A stretch of DNA of 64,000 nt from Brachyspira sp. G79. Lineage in GTDB: Bacteria > Spirochaetota > Brachyspiria > Brachyspirales > Brachyspiraceae. Below the pieces are notes generated by a model that saw only the letters and a list, made by a program, of their open reading frames with translations, was not told the origin of the DNA and did not search any database. Location: the NCBI RefSeq assembly GCF_002379365.1, contig NZ_JQIU01000008.1, positions 1,955,577 to 2,019,576 of the forward strand. The letters are read 5' to 3'. The first letter of the stretch is position 1, and every line of letters begins with the position of its first letter. Shown in pieces: positions 28,860-38,892 of this stretch. The position numbers and the translations under genes are program-made.

Positions 28860-29954
28860 ATGAAAAAAACAATATCATCAATATTATTATTACTATCATT
28901 TATAATTTCTTGTAATAATAACAGTACACAAAATAATCAAAACAAAGGAGAAAATAATATGGACAGCAGAGTATTTACAGTTTACACAAATATTGAAATG
29001 AAAGAAGTAAGATTCAAAAACCGTTACGGCATAGAGATAGCAGGACATTTATATTTGCCTCAAGACTACAGCAATAAAAAAAATCCTGCTTTAGTGGTAT
29101 CAGGACCATTTGGAGCAGTTAAGGAGCAGGCATCAGGTTTATATGCTCAGGAAATGGCTAGTAACGGTTTTGTAGCATTAGCTTTTGACCCATCTTTTAC
29201 AGGTGAAAGCGGCGGAGAAGTTAGAAACAATGCTTCCCCAGATATATTTACAGAAGATTACAGTGCTGCTGTAGATTATTTAGGTTTGCTTGATTATGTA
29301 GATAGAAACCGTATTGGAGCAATAGGTATATGCGGGCTTTCTGGTATGGCTATAACTGCTGCTGGTACGGATACTAGAATTAAAGCTGTAGCAACTGCTT
29401 CAATGTATGATATGTCAAGAGATATGAGCAAAGGACATCAAGATTATTATACAAAAGAGCAAAGAAGAAAAATAAGAGAATATTTAAGCGAGCAGCGTTG
29501 GAAAGATGCTGAAAATGGAAATTATGCTTTGGGTAATCATGAGCCTACTTTTGATGCAAATAATAATATACAGGCTTCTGCTATGGTTGTACCTGAAGAG
29601 CTTCCAGAGAATGCCGACCCAGTATTTGCTGCCTTTTACAACTATTATGCAAAAAGAGCTTATCACCCTCGTGCTATAAACTTTGTTACTTCTTGGACTG
29701 CTACTATGCCTTTTTCTTTCTGGAACTTTAATTTGATGGATAATCTTAGGGATTTGGATACTACTCCTGTACTTTTAATAGCAGGCGACAGAGCTCATTC
29801 AAGATATTATTCTGAAGATGTTTACAGTGAAATATCTGGCAATAATAAAGAATTAGTAATAATAGAAGATGCAGACCATGTTTCATTATATGATGATATG
29901 TCAAAAATACCTTTTGAGAAAATAACACAGTTTTTTAATGACAATCTAAAATAA
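28860..29954 (+). CDS. Alpha/beta hydrolase lipoprotein (dienelactone-hydrolase-like)
   Basis: 364 residues. A lipoprotein signal (TISSILLLLSFIISC) ends in a Cys and is followed by an Asn/Gln-rich linker. The hydrolase core has a GPFGAVKEQASGLYAQEMA strand-turn, FDPSFTGESGG, the elbow IGAIGICGLSG where the nucleophile is probably Cys as in dienelactone hydrolases, then LLIAGDRAHS and EDADHVSLYD for the Asp and His. GGAG lies before the ATG. It is a close paralogue of the gene at 33089, with many identical stretches. The substrate is unknown. Confidence 0.85.
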   Translation: MKKTISSILLLLSFIISCNNNSTQNNQNKGENNMDSRVFTVYTNIEMKEVRFKNRYGIEIAGHLYLPQDYSNKKNPALVVSGPFGAVKEQASGLYAQEMASNGFVALAFDPSFTGESGGEVRNNASPDIFTEDYSAAVDYLGLLDYVDRNRIGAIGICGLSGMAITAAGTDTRIKAVATASMYDMSRDMSKGHQDYYTKEQRRKIREYLSEQRWKDAENGNYALGNHEPTFDANNNIQASAMVVPEELPENADPVFAAFYNYYAKRAYHPRAINFVTSWTATMPFSFWNFNLMDNLRDLDTTPVLLIAGDRAHSRYYSEDVYSEISGNNKELVIIEDADHVSLYDDMSKIPFEKITQFFNDNLK

Positions 29955-29978
29955 TATACAGTTAATCATTAATTAAGG

Positions 29979-30012
29979 AAAACTCTCAGGTATTAATTTG
30001 CTTGGGAGTTTT
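29979..30012. terminator. Bidirectional terminator
   Basis: Arms AAAACTCTCA (29979-29988) and TTGGGAGTTTT (30002-30012), with one G-T pair, lie between the convergent hydrolase and RloB-like genes and end in T-runs. Confidence 0.8.
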
Positions 30013-30031
30013 TGTTATATATCTTTAAAAG

Positions 30032-30679
30032 TTAACTATTTTTATCAATTTCAAGCTCTTCCAAATATTTAAAAGCATAAGGAAAATCTGAATAGCTTTT
30101 AGTATGTATATCTGAATAATTATCTATTGATGAAGGCACTTTTTGATTATGTTCTTTTAAATATTTATTTACAGCCTTATCATGATTGTTTTGAAATACT
30201 TTATCCCAATGTTTAAATACATCATCTCTAATTATTTGTTTATCTGTTGTTTTATCATAATAATATTCAAGCCAGCTTTCCAATGCCTGATAATTAAGTA
30301 TGAATATACTAGAATTAATATTATTGTATAATTGCAAACACTTATTAAATTTTTTTCTTAAATCTTCTATATGGTTGAGTTTAGCATTATCACAGTCAGT
30401 TATAAACACAATTATTTTTCCTAAACCATATTCGTTCATAGTGGAAGTTCTATTTGTTATAAAATCTACTATTCTATTTATTTCTTTATTTTTTTGTTCA
30501 TCATCTTTAATATTTGAACTTAATTGATGTGTTTGAGCATTACCATGATATTTAATTTTATAATTAAGTTTTTCATTTATATATTTTTTGAAATATTCAA
30601 ATTCGGTTTCCCCGGGTGAAAAACAGTACAAATAATATTTTTTATTATTTAAAGTATTTAGTGTTTGTTTCTTCCTCAT
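30032..30679 (-). CDS. RloB-like Toprim-type protein of a putative ATPase-nuclease defence pair
   Basis: 215 residues. The core order resembles RloB/AbiLii proteins: a strand then SPGETEFEYFKKYI (conserved Glu, then YF), IIVFITDCDNAK (acidic DxD) and NYQALESWLEYYYD (cf. the F/LExWL segment of RloB). This is a Toprim-like fold expected to act on nucleic acid. Its ATG overlaps the stop of the upstream ATPase gene as ATGA, showing translational coupling. By family, such pairs act as abortive-infection or restriction-linked systems. Family assignment is by motif only and needs a profile search. Confidence 0.65.
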   Translation of the reverse strand: MRKKQTLNTLNNKKYYLYCFSPGETEFEYFKKYINEKLNYKIKYHGNAQTHQLSSNIKDDEQKNKEINRIVDFITNRTSTMNEYGLGKIIVFITDCDNAKLNHIEDLRKKFNKCLQLYNNINSSIFILNYQALESWLEYYYDKTTDKQIIRDDVFKHWDKVFQNNHDKAVNKYLKEHNQKVPSSIDNYSDIHTKSYSDFPYAFKYLEELEIDKNS

Positions 30680-31929
30680 TTATTTATATCCCCATCAATA
30701 AAAAACTTTGAAGGAACTTCAAATAATCTGGAGTTGTATTTTGCTTTTAGGCTGTTTCTTTTATATTCTTTTTCTAAATCTTCTCTTTTTAAATCTTCAA
30801 AATCAGAAGCACAGTATAATTCGCTTTTATTATCTTCTTTGTTTAGAAACCAATAATGATTTAACAATGTATTTTTAAGGCACATTAAATTTGTATCATG
30901 AGTTGATAATATTAACTGAGCTGTAGGATTATCTAAATCTTCAAACATATTTTTTTGAAATAAACTTATAACAAGCTCTAAAAGTTCAGACTGCACACCT
31001 TGAAATTCATCAATTATAGATAATTTACCACTTTTTACACATCCTAATATATCAAATAGATTATTAGCATAATTTTTTGTTCCATAAGATTCTATTTTTC
31101 TAAATTCATCTATATAGTTATTATGAATTGAAATTAACTTTTTTTTATTAGATCTATTAATAAGATTTTCTACAATATTAGTAGTTTCAAGATAATTTCT
31201 ATTTTCAATTACTTTTATATCATCTATTCCTACATCAGCAAGTAAAATAAGTTTTTTATATATATTCCAAGAGTTTGATATATCCAAAGCATAATAAACT
31301 TTATCAAGTTGAAAAAATAAACTGTCAGTATAATTTTCATTTGCATTTAGTAATGGGAATATAAAATTAGTTATAAATGCTATTCTATAATTTTCTATTA
31401 TTGATTTATAGCTATTTACACTATTTAGATATGTTATAACTGTAATATTATTTGGTATGCCTTCTTTATTTCTTAAAAGATTTATACCATTAATAATAGA
31501 ATTCTCTTTTCTTTCAAAAATTATATCATTATTTTCTTTCAATAATTCATATTTTATATCGATGTTATGTACTATTTCATAATGATATAAATTATTATTA
31601 TAATAAAATTCCAAAGAAAATGTTATATCTTCATCTTTACCGTAAATCATATTTTGTATAAATAACTTCTTATAATGCTGATTAATATCATCATCTTGAT
31701 AAGAATTTATATGAAATAAATATTTAATTGCATCAAGCAAATTGGATTTTCCGCTTCCGTTATGTCCGTATAGTATGCATAGCTTTGATATATAATCATC
31801 ATTTATTTTATATACAAAGGGATTATTTTCTACTTCTTCTCTGTTGCTGTCATTAACTTCTATACGCATATCAAGAGTAACTTCATCATAAAATGATTTA
31901 TAGTTCTTGGCACTAAAACTTACAAGCAT
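30676..31929 (-). CDS. AAA ATPase of RloA/AbiL type
   Basis: 417 residues from ATG 31929; a GTG at 31941 is possible but has no better ribosome site. The N-terminus is typical of SMC/OLD-like ATP-binding proteins: SFSAKNYKSFYDEVTLDM, with Walker A LYGHNGSGKSNLLDAI at about residue 40. A long helical insert follows. The C-terminal part has KLSIIDEFQGVQSELLEL (Walker B-like) and LILSTHDTNLM (H-loop). It is coupled by a 4-base overlap to the RloB-like gene, so ATPase sensor plus Toprim effector is the natural reading. It resembles AbiL, RloA or PARIS AriA; I cannot tell which. Confidence 0.8.
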   Translation of the reverse strand: MLVSFSAKNYKSFYDEVTLDMRIEVNDSNREEVENNPFVYKINDDYISKLCILYGHNGSGKSNLLDAIKYLFHINSYQDDDINQHYKKLFIQNMIYGKDEDITFSLEFYYNNNLYHYEIVHNIDIKYELLKENNDIIFERKENSIINGINLLRNKEGIPNNITVITYLNSVNSYKSIIENYRIAFITNFIFPLLNANENYTDSLFFQLDKVYYALDISNSWNIYKKLILLADVGIDDIKVIENRNYLETTNIVENLINRSNKKKLISIHNNYIDEFRKIESYGTKNYANNLFDILGCVKSGKLSIIDEFQGVQSELLELVISLFQKNMFEDLDNPTAQLILSTHDTNLMCLKNTLLNHYWFLNKEDNKSELYCASDFEDLKREDLEKEYKRNSLKAKYNSRLFEVPSKFFIDGDINK

Positions 31930-32047
31930 TTGTTTTCTCACTTTACTATAAAAAATTATTATATAATTTGGAATAAAAAATATTTATATATGATAAATTT
32001 TATCATGTATATAAATTAAGTCTACTATTTTTTAATTATAAATTCTA

Positions 32048-32938
32048 TTATAAAAAACTTTTATTCATTCTTTCCAAAAATATTTTTGAAGCTCTTGAAA
32101 ACTCCTGATTTTTCTTCCAAACAACATTAAGCCCCGATTCCAATTTAGGTTTTAAAGGCAAAAAACATATATCTTCATTATGTATATTATCTATAAGCCT
32201 GTCCAAAGCAAAAGCATAACCCATACCCTCGCGTACCATAATCAAGGCGTTGTAAATAAGATTATAAGTAGCTGTTATATTCAAACTGCTGAAACTTACT
32301 CCTAACCATCTTAAAAAATCATTGTTTTTCATCTCATCTTGAATAGTCTGTCTTGATACTATTAGAGGAATATTAAGAATATCCTTTTTTACGATATACT
32401 TTTTTTGTGCCAGCTTTGAGTCTCTTCTCATAATAAGCCCCCAAGTATCTTTGGCCGGCATTTTTAAATAATCATACTTTGATAAATCAGCAGGGTCTAT
32501 CAATACTCCAAAATCCAATAATCCTTTATCAAGCTTCTCTGTAATATCTTCAGAGTTACCACTGTAAATATTATATCTTATATGCGGGTAGTCTTTTTGC
32601 ATGTTCCGCATAATAGAGGCAAGCAATGCCATAGCCCAAGTTTCCCCAGCACCTATAAATATGTCGCCTGCTATAATCTTATCATCAAAGTTAAACTCAG
32701 CCCTTGTTTTATCTATCATATTTAATATTTCTTCTGCTCTTTTTTTTAGCAAAATGCCTTCAGGTGTAAGCTCTATATTATTATGCTTTCTTTCAAATAA
32801 TTTATGCCCTATATCTCTTTCAAGCATGTTTATCTGACGCGATAAATTAGGCTGCGTTAAATTAAGGTATTTTGCTGCCTTTGTGATATTTCCTTCTCTT
32901 ACTGCAGTTAAAAAGTATTTTAAAGCTCTTACTTCCAT
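32048..32938 (-). CDS. LysR-family transcriptional regulator
   Basis: 296 residues. An N-terminal winged helix-turn-helix, ALKYFLTAVREGNITKAAKYLNLTQPNLSRQINMLE, is followed by a periplasmic-binding-protein-like effector domain (DIFIGAGETWAMALLASIM, DFGVLIDP, VREGMGYAFAL). The usual length is about 300. It is divergent from the hydrolase gene at 33089, 150 bases away, the classical arrangement for a LysR regulator and its target. The inducer is unknown. Confidence 0.95.
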   Translation of the reverse strand: MEVRALKYFLTAVREGNITKAAKYLNLTQPNLSRQINMLERDIGHKLFERKHNNIELTPEGILLKKRAEEILNMIDKTRAEFNFDDKIIAGDIFIGAGETWAMALLASIMRNMQKDYPHIRYNIYSGNSEDITEKLDKGLLDFGVLIDPADLSKYDYLKMPAKDTWGLIMRRDSKLAQKKYIVKKDILNIPLIVSRQTIQDEMKNNDFLRWLGVSFSSLNITATYNLIYNALIMVREGMGYAFALDRLIDNIHNEDICFLPLKPKLESGLNVVWKKNQEFSRASKIFLERMNKSFL

Positions 32939-33040
32939 ATATTTAAATCTCCTTTATTTTTATAATAATACAAAATTATTCATTTTTAATCAATACCTAA
33001 AAAGTATATATATTTATAAATAATAAATATTTGCTATAGT

Positions 33041-33070
33041 TAATTATTTATTATATTCTATAAATAATTA
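33041..33070 (+). promoter_or_regulatory. Inverted repeat in the leader of the second hydrolase
   Basis: Perfect 11-bp arms TAATTATTTAT (33041-33051) and ATAAATAATTA (33060-33070) lie just before the AAAGGAGG ribosome site. It could be an operator of the divergent LysR protein or a leader hairpin. Confidence 0.45.
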
Positions 33071-33088
33071 AAAAAGGAGGATATTATA

Positions 33089-34120
33089 ATGTTTAAAAAT
33101 ATTTTATTATTTTCAGCATATATGCTTTTTCCTATAGGAAGCATCATGGCACAGAATAATACATTACAATGGGATAAAACTTTCAAAAAGAGCGATAAAG
33201 TAAATGTAAAAAAAGTATCATTCTATAACAGACTAGGTATAAATATAGCAGCCGACTTATACACACCTGTAAATATTAATACCAATCAAAAATATAAGGC
33301 ATTAGTTATAGGAGGTCCATATGGAGCAGTAAAAGAACAGGCTGCTGGAGTATATGCTCAGGCTATGGCAGAGAGAGGATTCATTACTATAGCATTTGAT
33401 GCATCATACAACGGAGAAAGTGGAGGCTCTCCTCATTATACAGCTTCTCCTGAGGCATTTGCAGAAGATTTCAGTGCGGCGGTAGATTTTATAGGTACAT
33501 TAAGCTATGTTGATAGAAATAAAATAGGAGCTATAGGAATATGTGGAAGCGGAAGTTTTGTTTTAAGTGCAGCTAAAATTGACAGCAGAATAAAAGCAAT
33601 AGCTACAGCAAGTATGTATGATATGGGAAGAGTAGCACGAAACGGAATGTATGATTCTTTAACTGATGAAGAAAGAAAAAAAATGATTGAAGCTACTTCT
33701 ATGCAAAGATGGAATGAATATCAGGGCGGAGAAAAACAATTTCAAATAGGTACTCCTGAAAATATAGATGAAAACGCCCCAGATATAGTAAAAGAGTTCT
33801 ACAGTTATTATCGTACAAAGAGAGGTTTTCATCCTCGTGCCACAACTGCTATGTCTGTTATAAGCAGTATTAGCTTAATGAATTATTATCCTTTGGAAAA
33901 TATTGACATTATATCTCCAAGACCCATACTTTTTATAGCTGGTGAAAAAGCTCATTCAAGATATTTCAGTGAAGATGCATATAAAAAAGCTAAAGAACCA
34001 AAAGAGTTAATCATAATACCTAATGCTAATCATGTTGATCTCTATGACAGAACAGATTTAATACCTTTTGATAAATTAGAAGAATTTTTTAATACTAATT
34101 TAACAAATAAAAATAATTAA
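33089..34120 (+). CDS. Exported alpha/beta hydrolase, paralogue of the gene at 28860
   Basis: 343 residues. A signal peptide (ILLFSAYMLFPIGSIMA) suggests export, without the lipobox of its paralogue. The fold landmarks match that paralogue almost word for word: GGPYGAVKEQAAGVYAQAMA, FDASYNGESGG, YVDRNKIGAIGICGSGS, TASMYDMGR, FIAGEKAHSRYFSEDA and NANHVDLYD. The probable nucleophile is the Cys of GICG, with Asp and His in the last two motifs. AAAGGAGG precedes the ATG. It faces away from the LysR gene and is the best candidate for its target. Confidence 0.85.
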   Translation: MFKNILLFSAYMLFPIGSIMAQNNTLQWDKTFKKSDKVNVKKVSFYNRLGINIAADLYTPVNINTNQKYKALVIGGPYGAVKEQAAGVYAQAMAERGFITIAFDASYNGESGGSPHYTASPEAFAEDFSAAVDFIGTLSYVDRNKIGAIGICGSGSFVLSAAKIDSRIKAIATASMYDMGRVARNGMYDSLTDEERKKMIEATSMQRWNEYQGGEKQFQIGTPENIDENAPDIVKEFYSYYRTKRGFHPRATTAMSVISSISLMNYYPLENIDIISPRPILFIAGEKAHSRYFSEDAYKKAKEPKELIIIPNANHVDLYDRTDLIPFDKLEEFFNTNLTNKNN

Positions 34121-34143
34121 AAAAAACACTAAAATTATTAATA

Positions 34144-34167
34144 GGGCTTTGAAATATAAAAAAGCCC
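34144..34167. terminator. Bidirectional terminator
   Basis: GGGCTTT (34144-34150) pairs with AAAGCCC (34161-34167) between the convergent hydrolase and MCP genes. Confidence 0.7.
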
Positions 34168-34176
34168 CATTATCTT

Positions 34177-35973
34177 TTAAGCATGAAGTTTGAAATATTC
34201 AAGTTCTGAATAAACATTATCAGTACCGTCAGCAACTTCCCTTCCTAGTACAGCACTGTTATGCACAAGATTTGCATTTTCCTGAGTGATTTTATTTAAT
34301 TCATTCATAGCAAGAGCAATCTCCTTAACACTTCCCTCTTCATCAGACACGGCATTATGCAAATCAATAAGCACATCAGATACCTCTTTTGCTGAGTTTT
34401 CTATATTCAAAAGCACATCAAGAGAATGCTTTACAGACTCATTTCCTGTCTCTATTTTGGCTACAGTATTTTCTATTATATCAGTAATCTTACCAGCAGC
34501 ATCATTAACATTCTGGGCAAGCGAACGTATTTCAGAAGCCACAACTGCAAAGCCCTTACCTTGCTCTCCAGCACGTGCTGCCTCCACTGCCGCATTAAGA
34601 GATAATATATTAGTCTGAAAAGCTATTGACTGTATAAGTTTAATAATATCTGATATCTCTTTACTTGATTCTGATATATCAAGCATATTATTTGAAATCT
34701 CAGTTACAGCTTCAACTCCTGCTTTAGTTTCTTCAGCTACTTTATTGCTCATATCTTTTACATTATTGGTATGTTTTGAAGTATCCGATATTGAGGTAAA
34801 TAAACTTTCTATAGAACCGCTTACCTCTTCTATAGCTGCCGCCTGTGATGAAGTTCTATCTGATAAATTATCTATGCCATTTGATATCTGACTGCTTGAA
34901 TTATTAATGGAAGATATATGCATTTTTATTCCAGAAACTATTGAAGATATTTTGTTTTGCATATCATTAACTGAATTAACTAAATGACCAGACTCGTCCT
35001 GCAAAGCTAAATCATTTTTATCAAATACACTATTAAAATTGCCATCTTTCATTAAGTCTATTATTTTTATAGTATTTTTTAAAGGCTTAACTATTTTTCC
35101 TACAAGAAGCCATTCCAAAATAAGTATAATAAGCATAACAATAAAAACGGCAAGCATTAAAAGTCTAAACTGATTATGAACTATACTTGCATCTCCTTTA
35201 AATATCAAAATCCAAGGGGCATTATCTGTTTTTTGTACAGCATACCATTCATTGCCTTCTATTTTTATTTCGCCTATATGAGAAGTAAGATTTCCTTTAA
35301 ACTCAGCAAATATAGGGTCTTTAAATAAATTATTATTTTCATTTAAAACATAATCACTATTTTCATGCGTTATGTATATACCGTTTTCTGAAACTATATA
35401 AAAACTGCCATCCAAATGCTTCTTCACATCCTCCATAATTTTATTCATATTTATAAAGTCTATAGCAAATACACCTTTTAAACCAGCGTTTGTATATACA
35501 GCTTTACTGAATGTAACTGTAAGTTCATTGACTGCAAAATCTATATAAGGCTCGCTTATTACTATATCTTTAGTATTAATAGCGTCTATATACCAAGGTC
35601 TTGAAGTCTGATTATAAGTGCGGGAATATTCTTCCAAAGTATTTATATATATGCCTCCTTCAGAATATGGAACAGTATCTCCAAAGTACATATTCAAATA
35701 TCCTTCACTTGATTTTTCTACATTTGTAATGAACTCTCCGAAACTTATTAAATCTGGATTAGCTTCCAAATTATTAACTATTAGATTAACTGTATTTTTT
35801 ATTTCTCTTATATAGCCTTCTGTTTCATTTTTAGCATTTATGGTCTGAAAATATTTTTCATTTAAAAATTTAGATTTATAAACTGGCTTATAAAATATAT
35901 AAAATAACAAAAAAGCAATAAATAAAAATATAGAAAATATGCTTAAAAATTTAAACATTAATCCTTTTCTCAT
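34177..35973 (-). CDS. Methyl-accepting chemotaxis protein with dCache sensor
   Basis: 598 residues from ATG 35973, with GGAG 8 bases upstream; a TTG two codons earlier is disfavoured. TM1 is near the N-terminus ([20 protein letters not shown]), TM2 at about residue 275-297. The periplasmic domain has the Cache signatures [33 protein letters not shown], then [18 protein letters not shown] segment and a signalling hairpin [20 protein letters not shown] follow. It should control flagellar rotation. The ligand is unknown, but this dCache form often binds amino acids or small organic acids. Confidence 0.95.
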   Translation of the reverse strand: MRKGLMFKFLSIFSIFLFIAFLLFYIFYKPVYKSKFLNEKYFQTINAKNETEGYIREIKNTVNLIVNNLEANPDLISFGEFITNVEKSSEGYLNMYFGDTVPYSEGGIYINTLEEYSRTYNQTSRPWYIDAINTKDIVISEPYIDFAVNELTVTFSKAVYTNAGLKGVFAIDFINMNKIMEDVKKHLDGSFYIVSENGIYITHENSDYVLNENNNLFKDPIFAEFKGNLTSHIGEIKIEGNEWYAVQKTDNAPWILIFKGDASIVHNQFRLLMLAVFIVMLIILILEWLLVGKIVKPLKNTIKIIDLMKDGNFNSVFDKNDLALQDESGHLVNSVNDMQNKISSIVSGIKMHISSINNSSSQISNGIDNLSDRTSSQAAAIEEVSGSIESLFTSISDTSKHTNNVKDMSNKVAEETKAGVEAVTEISNNMLDISESSKEISDIIKLIQSIAFQTNILSLNAAVEAARAGEQGKGFAVVASEIRSLAQNVNDAAGKITDIIENTVAKIETGNESVKHSLDVLLNIENSAKEVSDVLIDLHNAVSDEEGSVKEIALAMNELNKITQENANLVHNSAVLGREVADGTDNVYSELEYFKLHA

Positions 35974-36080
35974 GCACAAAACTCCGTAAATATATAAAAA
36001 ACTAATTTAAAATATTAAAAAATAGAGTAATAAAAAATTTATTTGTAAAAAGACAGTTAAAGAAATAAAGCTAGTAATGA

Positions 36081-36151
36081 GCGGGCGAACGGAATCGAAC
36101 CGTCATCTTTAGATTGGAAGTCTAAGGTAATAACCATTATACGACGCCCGC
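36081..36151 (-). tRNA. tRNA-Gly (anticodon TCC)
   Basis: The minus strand folds as a cloverleaf: acceptor arms GCGGGCG and CGCCCGC, a D-arm GTATAATGGTTATTAC, anticodon stem-loop TTAGACTTCCAATCTAA with TCC at the anticodon, and T-arm ACGGTTCGATTCCGT. The CCA end is not encoded. Confidence 0.96.
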
Positions 36152-36483
36152 ATTTTTTAAGTGTTAAAATTATAGCATAACAATAAAAAAAATCAATAGC
36201 ATTACTAATATTTTTATAAAAATTAATACCTACTAATAAAAGAAAAATAAAATTTTGAAAGTTATTTTAATTCCCACCCTCTAAATTTTTTAATACTATA
36301 TGTTATTTATAAATAATTTTTAATTTTCTAGCTTTTACTGTTATTCTGGCTGCCCGCCCAAGTGTTTTTTAAATTTGATAATACTCCCAAACACACACAA
36401 TTAATTTAATTATTGTATATATTAAAATTCTTAAACTTATAAAGAATCTTGATTTTTTATGAGTTTATTTATATTATAATAAT
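36152..36483. repeat. Intergenic region with second copy of a dispersed repeat
   Basis: Bases 36266-36390 repeat the order of words found at 26423-26545: CCACCCTCTAAATT, TTTAATACTAT, GTTATTT, GCTTTTACTGT, then CTGCCCGCCCAAG and GTTTTTTAAATTT. No gene is seen. The copies differ by scattered substitutions and short indels. Confidence 0.75.
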
Positions 36484-37620
36484 ATGAGTATAAAAAATGA
36501 TAAACAAAATTTAAACAGATGGCGTTTGATATTAGGAAGTTTTGCTGAAAATAATTTAGAACTTGATACTAAATATGCTGAAATTGACTCGACATTAGGT
36601 TTTTTATATGACAGAGAATACAGCAGCGAATCAGGATACGCCGATTTTGAAAATGACAAAAAAGATAGAGGCGGCAGGGGAAAAAGCAATTTAACTGTGC
36701 CTGCTTGGGTTAGCAAAGTAAAAAAATTATTCCCTAAAAAAACTGTTGAAATAATGCAAACTCAGGCATTAGAAAAATATAAACTTACAGAAATGATAAC
36801 TGATGAGAATATTTTAAAAGAGATGGAGCCTAATATGGAGCTTTTAAAAAATGTTCTCACTTTTAAAGATATGATGAACGGAAACGTGAAAAAACTCGCT
36901 TATAATATAGTAAGAAAGGTTGTAGAAGATATTAAAAAGAAAATGGAAAGTGATATTAAAAAAGTATTTTATGGGAAAAAACTTCCTAACTCTACAACTC
37001 AAAATAAAATATTCAAAAACCTTGATATAAAAAAAACTATACGAAATAATCTTAAAAATTATAACATAACAGATAAAACCATTTTTGTAGATAAATTATA
37101 TTTCAATCAAAATATAAAAAAATACAATCCTTGGCATATAATAATCCTTATAGATGAAAGCGGATCTATGCTTGATTCAGTTATATATTCTTCTATAATG
37201 GCTTCTATATTTTCTAATCTTCCTTATTTGTCTATAAAACTTGTAATATTTGATACATCTATTGTAGATTTATCAGATTATGTCAAAGATCCTATAGATG
37301 TATTGTTTAAAGTACAATTAGGCGGCGGTACTGATATATCATTAGCTTTGGAATATGCTAAAAAAATAACAACTGTACCAGATAAAACAATAGTGCTTCT
37401 TATAAGTGATTTATATGATTATAATTATAAACACATGTATAAAAGTGCTAATGATATAATAGAATCAAGGTCTAAACTTTTTGTACTTCCTGCTTTGGAC
37501 TATAATGCAAATGCCAGTTACGATAAAGAGGCTGCAAAACAATTTGCAAAAATGGGGGCTAAAGTGGCAGCTATTACACCTGATGAGCTTTCAAAGTGGA
37601 TAAGCAATTTAATATCTTAA
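36484..37620 (+). CDS. VWA-domain protein
   Basis: 378 residues, no signal peptide. The C-terminal half (from about residue 215) is a von Willebrand factor A domain with a full MIDAS: IILIDESGSMLDS, then GGGTDISLALEY and LISDLYDY. The N-terminal half is Lys-rich and helical. The type resembles CoxE/YehP-like cytoplasmic VWA proteins, which usually work with a MoxR AAA ATPase, but no such gene is adjacent. A TPR gene follows after 25 bases with its own GGAGG site, so the pair may act together. Role unknown. Confidence 0.85.
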   Translation: MSIKNDKQNLNRWRLILGSFAENNLELDTKYAEIDSTLGFLYDREYSSESGYADFENDKKDRGGRGKSNLTVPAWVSKVKKLFPKKTVEIMQTQALEKYKLTEMITDENILKEMEPNMELLKNVLTFKDMMNGNVKKLAYNIVRKVVEDIKKKMESDIKKVFYGKKLPNSTTQNKIFKNLDIKKTIRNNLKNYNITDKTIFVDKLYFNQNIKKYNPWHIIILIDESGSMLDSVIYSSIMASIFSNLPYLSIKLVIFDTSIVDLSDYVKDPIDVLFKVQLGGGTDISLALEYAKKITTVPDKTIVLLISDLYDYNYKHMYKSANDIIESRSKLFVLPALDYNANASYDKEAAKQFAKMGAKVAAITPDELSKWISNLIS

Positions 37621-37645
37621 ATATTTAATGGAGGTTTAATAATAT

Positions 37646-38776
37646 ATGGAAATCATTAAATATTTTTTTACCAAGCATATTGAAAAATGCAGAAATAAAT
37701 TAAATGAAATTAATACTGATGCAGAAGAATTAAAAAATTATGCTGATAAGGCAAATGAGTTTTTAAGTACTATAGATACAGAAAATTATATAAACTTTAA
37801 TGAGTTTAATCAATATATAGAAAATTTAAACTCATCTTTTACAGCAGATATTCATATAAATAAATTAGAAACATTTTCCTATGATGAAAACTTTATCAAT
37901 GATATTTATAAACATTCTGAAAAATATTTAAAATCTTTGGATAAATTAATTTCGCTGTCAAAAGAAGATTTTGAAGATTATAAAATAGAACTCTATAAAC
38001 ATAGAGGAGATGTAAAAACAGATTTAAACATGTATGACGATGCCATTGAAGACTATAGAAAAGCATTAGAACTTAATCCTAATTACATCGAAGCTAAAAA
38101 AGCATTGGAAGAAGCAAATGAAAAATTAAAAGACTATAATCTTAATAAGTCATTTGATAATTACTACAGAGAAGGTATTAATTATTATAATAAAAAACAA
38201 TTTGAAGATGCATTAAAAACATTTAATAAAGCTATAGAATTAGACCCAAATAAATCTAAAGCATACCTTTATAGAGGAGTATCAAAATTAGTTATGGGAA
38301 GAAATGAGGAAGCTATTAAAGATTTTGACAAGGCGATAGAACTAGATCCAAATTATCCAAAGTTTTATTTATATAGAGGACATTCAAAAAATCTATTAAA
38401 AAAAGATGAAGAGGCTGTAGAAGATTTTGATAAGGCTATAGAATTAGATGCTAATTATGCAAAAGCATACATGTATAGAGGAATATCAAAATTGGGATTA
38501 AATAAATATGAAGAAGCTATTAAAGATTTTGATAAAACTATAGAATTAAACCCCAATTATATAGAGGCATATTATCACAGAGGGCTTTCAAAACTTGGTC
38601 TAAACAAAAATGAAGAAGGTATTGAAGACTTTGATAAAATTGCTGAAATTAATCCAGATAATTCATTTGTTTATTTTGTGAGAGGAAATATTAAAAAAAG
38701 TTTAAATAAAGAAGAAGAAGCCTTAAAAGATTTTCAGAAATATGAAGAGCTTGAAAAACAAAAGAACCAAATATAA
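37646..38776 (+). CDS. TPR-repeat protein
   Basis: 376 residues. The N-terminal about 110 residues are an alpha-helical domain without clear repeats. From about residue 115 six or seven well-kept TPR units follow, with consensus stretches such as AIEDYRKALELNPNYIEA, ALKTFNKAIELDPNKSKA and AIKDFDKAIELDPNYPK. No signal peptide. GGAGG stands before ATG 37646. It is cotranscribed with the VWA gene. The very regular central units suggest recent internal duplication. Confidence 0.9.
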   Translation: MEIIKYFFTKHIEKCRNKLNEINTDAEELKNYADKANEFLSTIDTENYINFNEFNQYIENLNSSFTADIHINKLETFSYDENFINDIYKHSEKYLKSLDKLISLSKEDFEDYKIELYKHRGDVKTDLNMYDDAIEDYRKALELNPNYIEAKKALEEANEKLKDYNLNKSFDNYYREGINYYNKKQFEDALKTFNKAIELDPNKSKAYLYRGVSKLVMGRNEEAIKDFDKAIELDPNYPKFYLYRGHSKNLLKKDEEAVEDFDKAIELDANYAKAYMYRGISKLGLNKYEEAIKDFDKTIELNPNYIEAYYHRGLSKLGLNKNEEGIEDFDKIAEINPDNSFVYFVRGNIKKSLNKEEEALKDFQKYEELEKQKNQI

Positions 38777-38808
38777 TATTTATATTAAATTTGTTTTACT
38801 TGTAAGTG

Positions 38809-38857
38809 CCGCAAAATCACTAAAAAACAAATACTACATTTAGTAAAAATACTGCGG
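38809..38857. terminator. Probable terminator
   Basis: CCGCA (38809-38813) pairs with TGCGG (38853-38857), with an inner ACTAAA/TTTAGT stem (38819-38824, 38839-38844) and TTTT after it. It lies between the convergent TPR and LRR genes. Confidence 0.5.
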
Positions 38858-38892
38858 TTTTATGCATTAAAATTAATAATACCAATAAGCAA

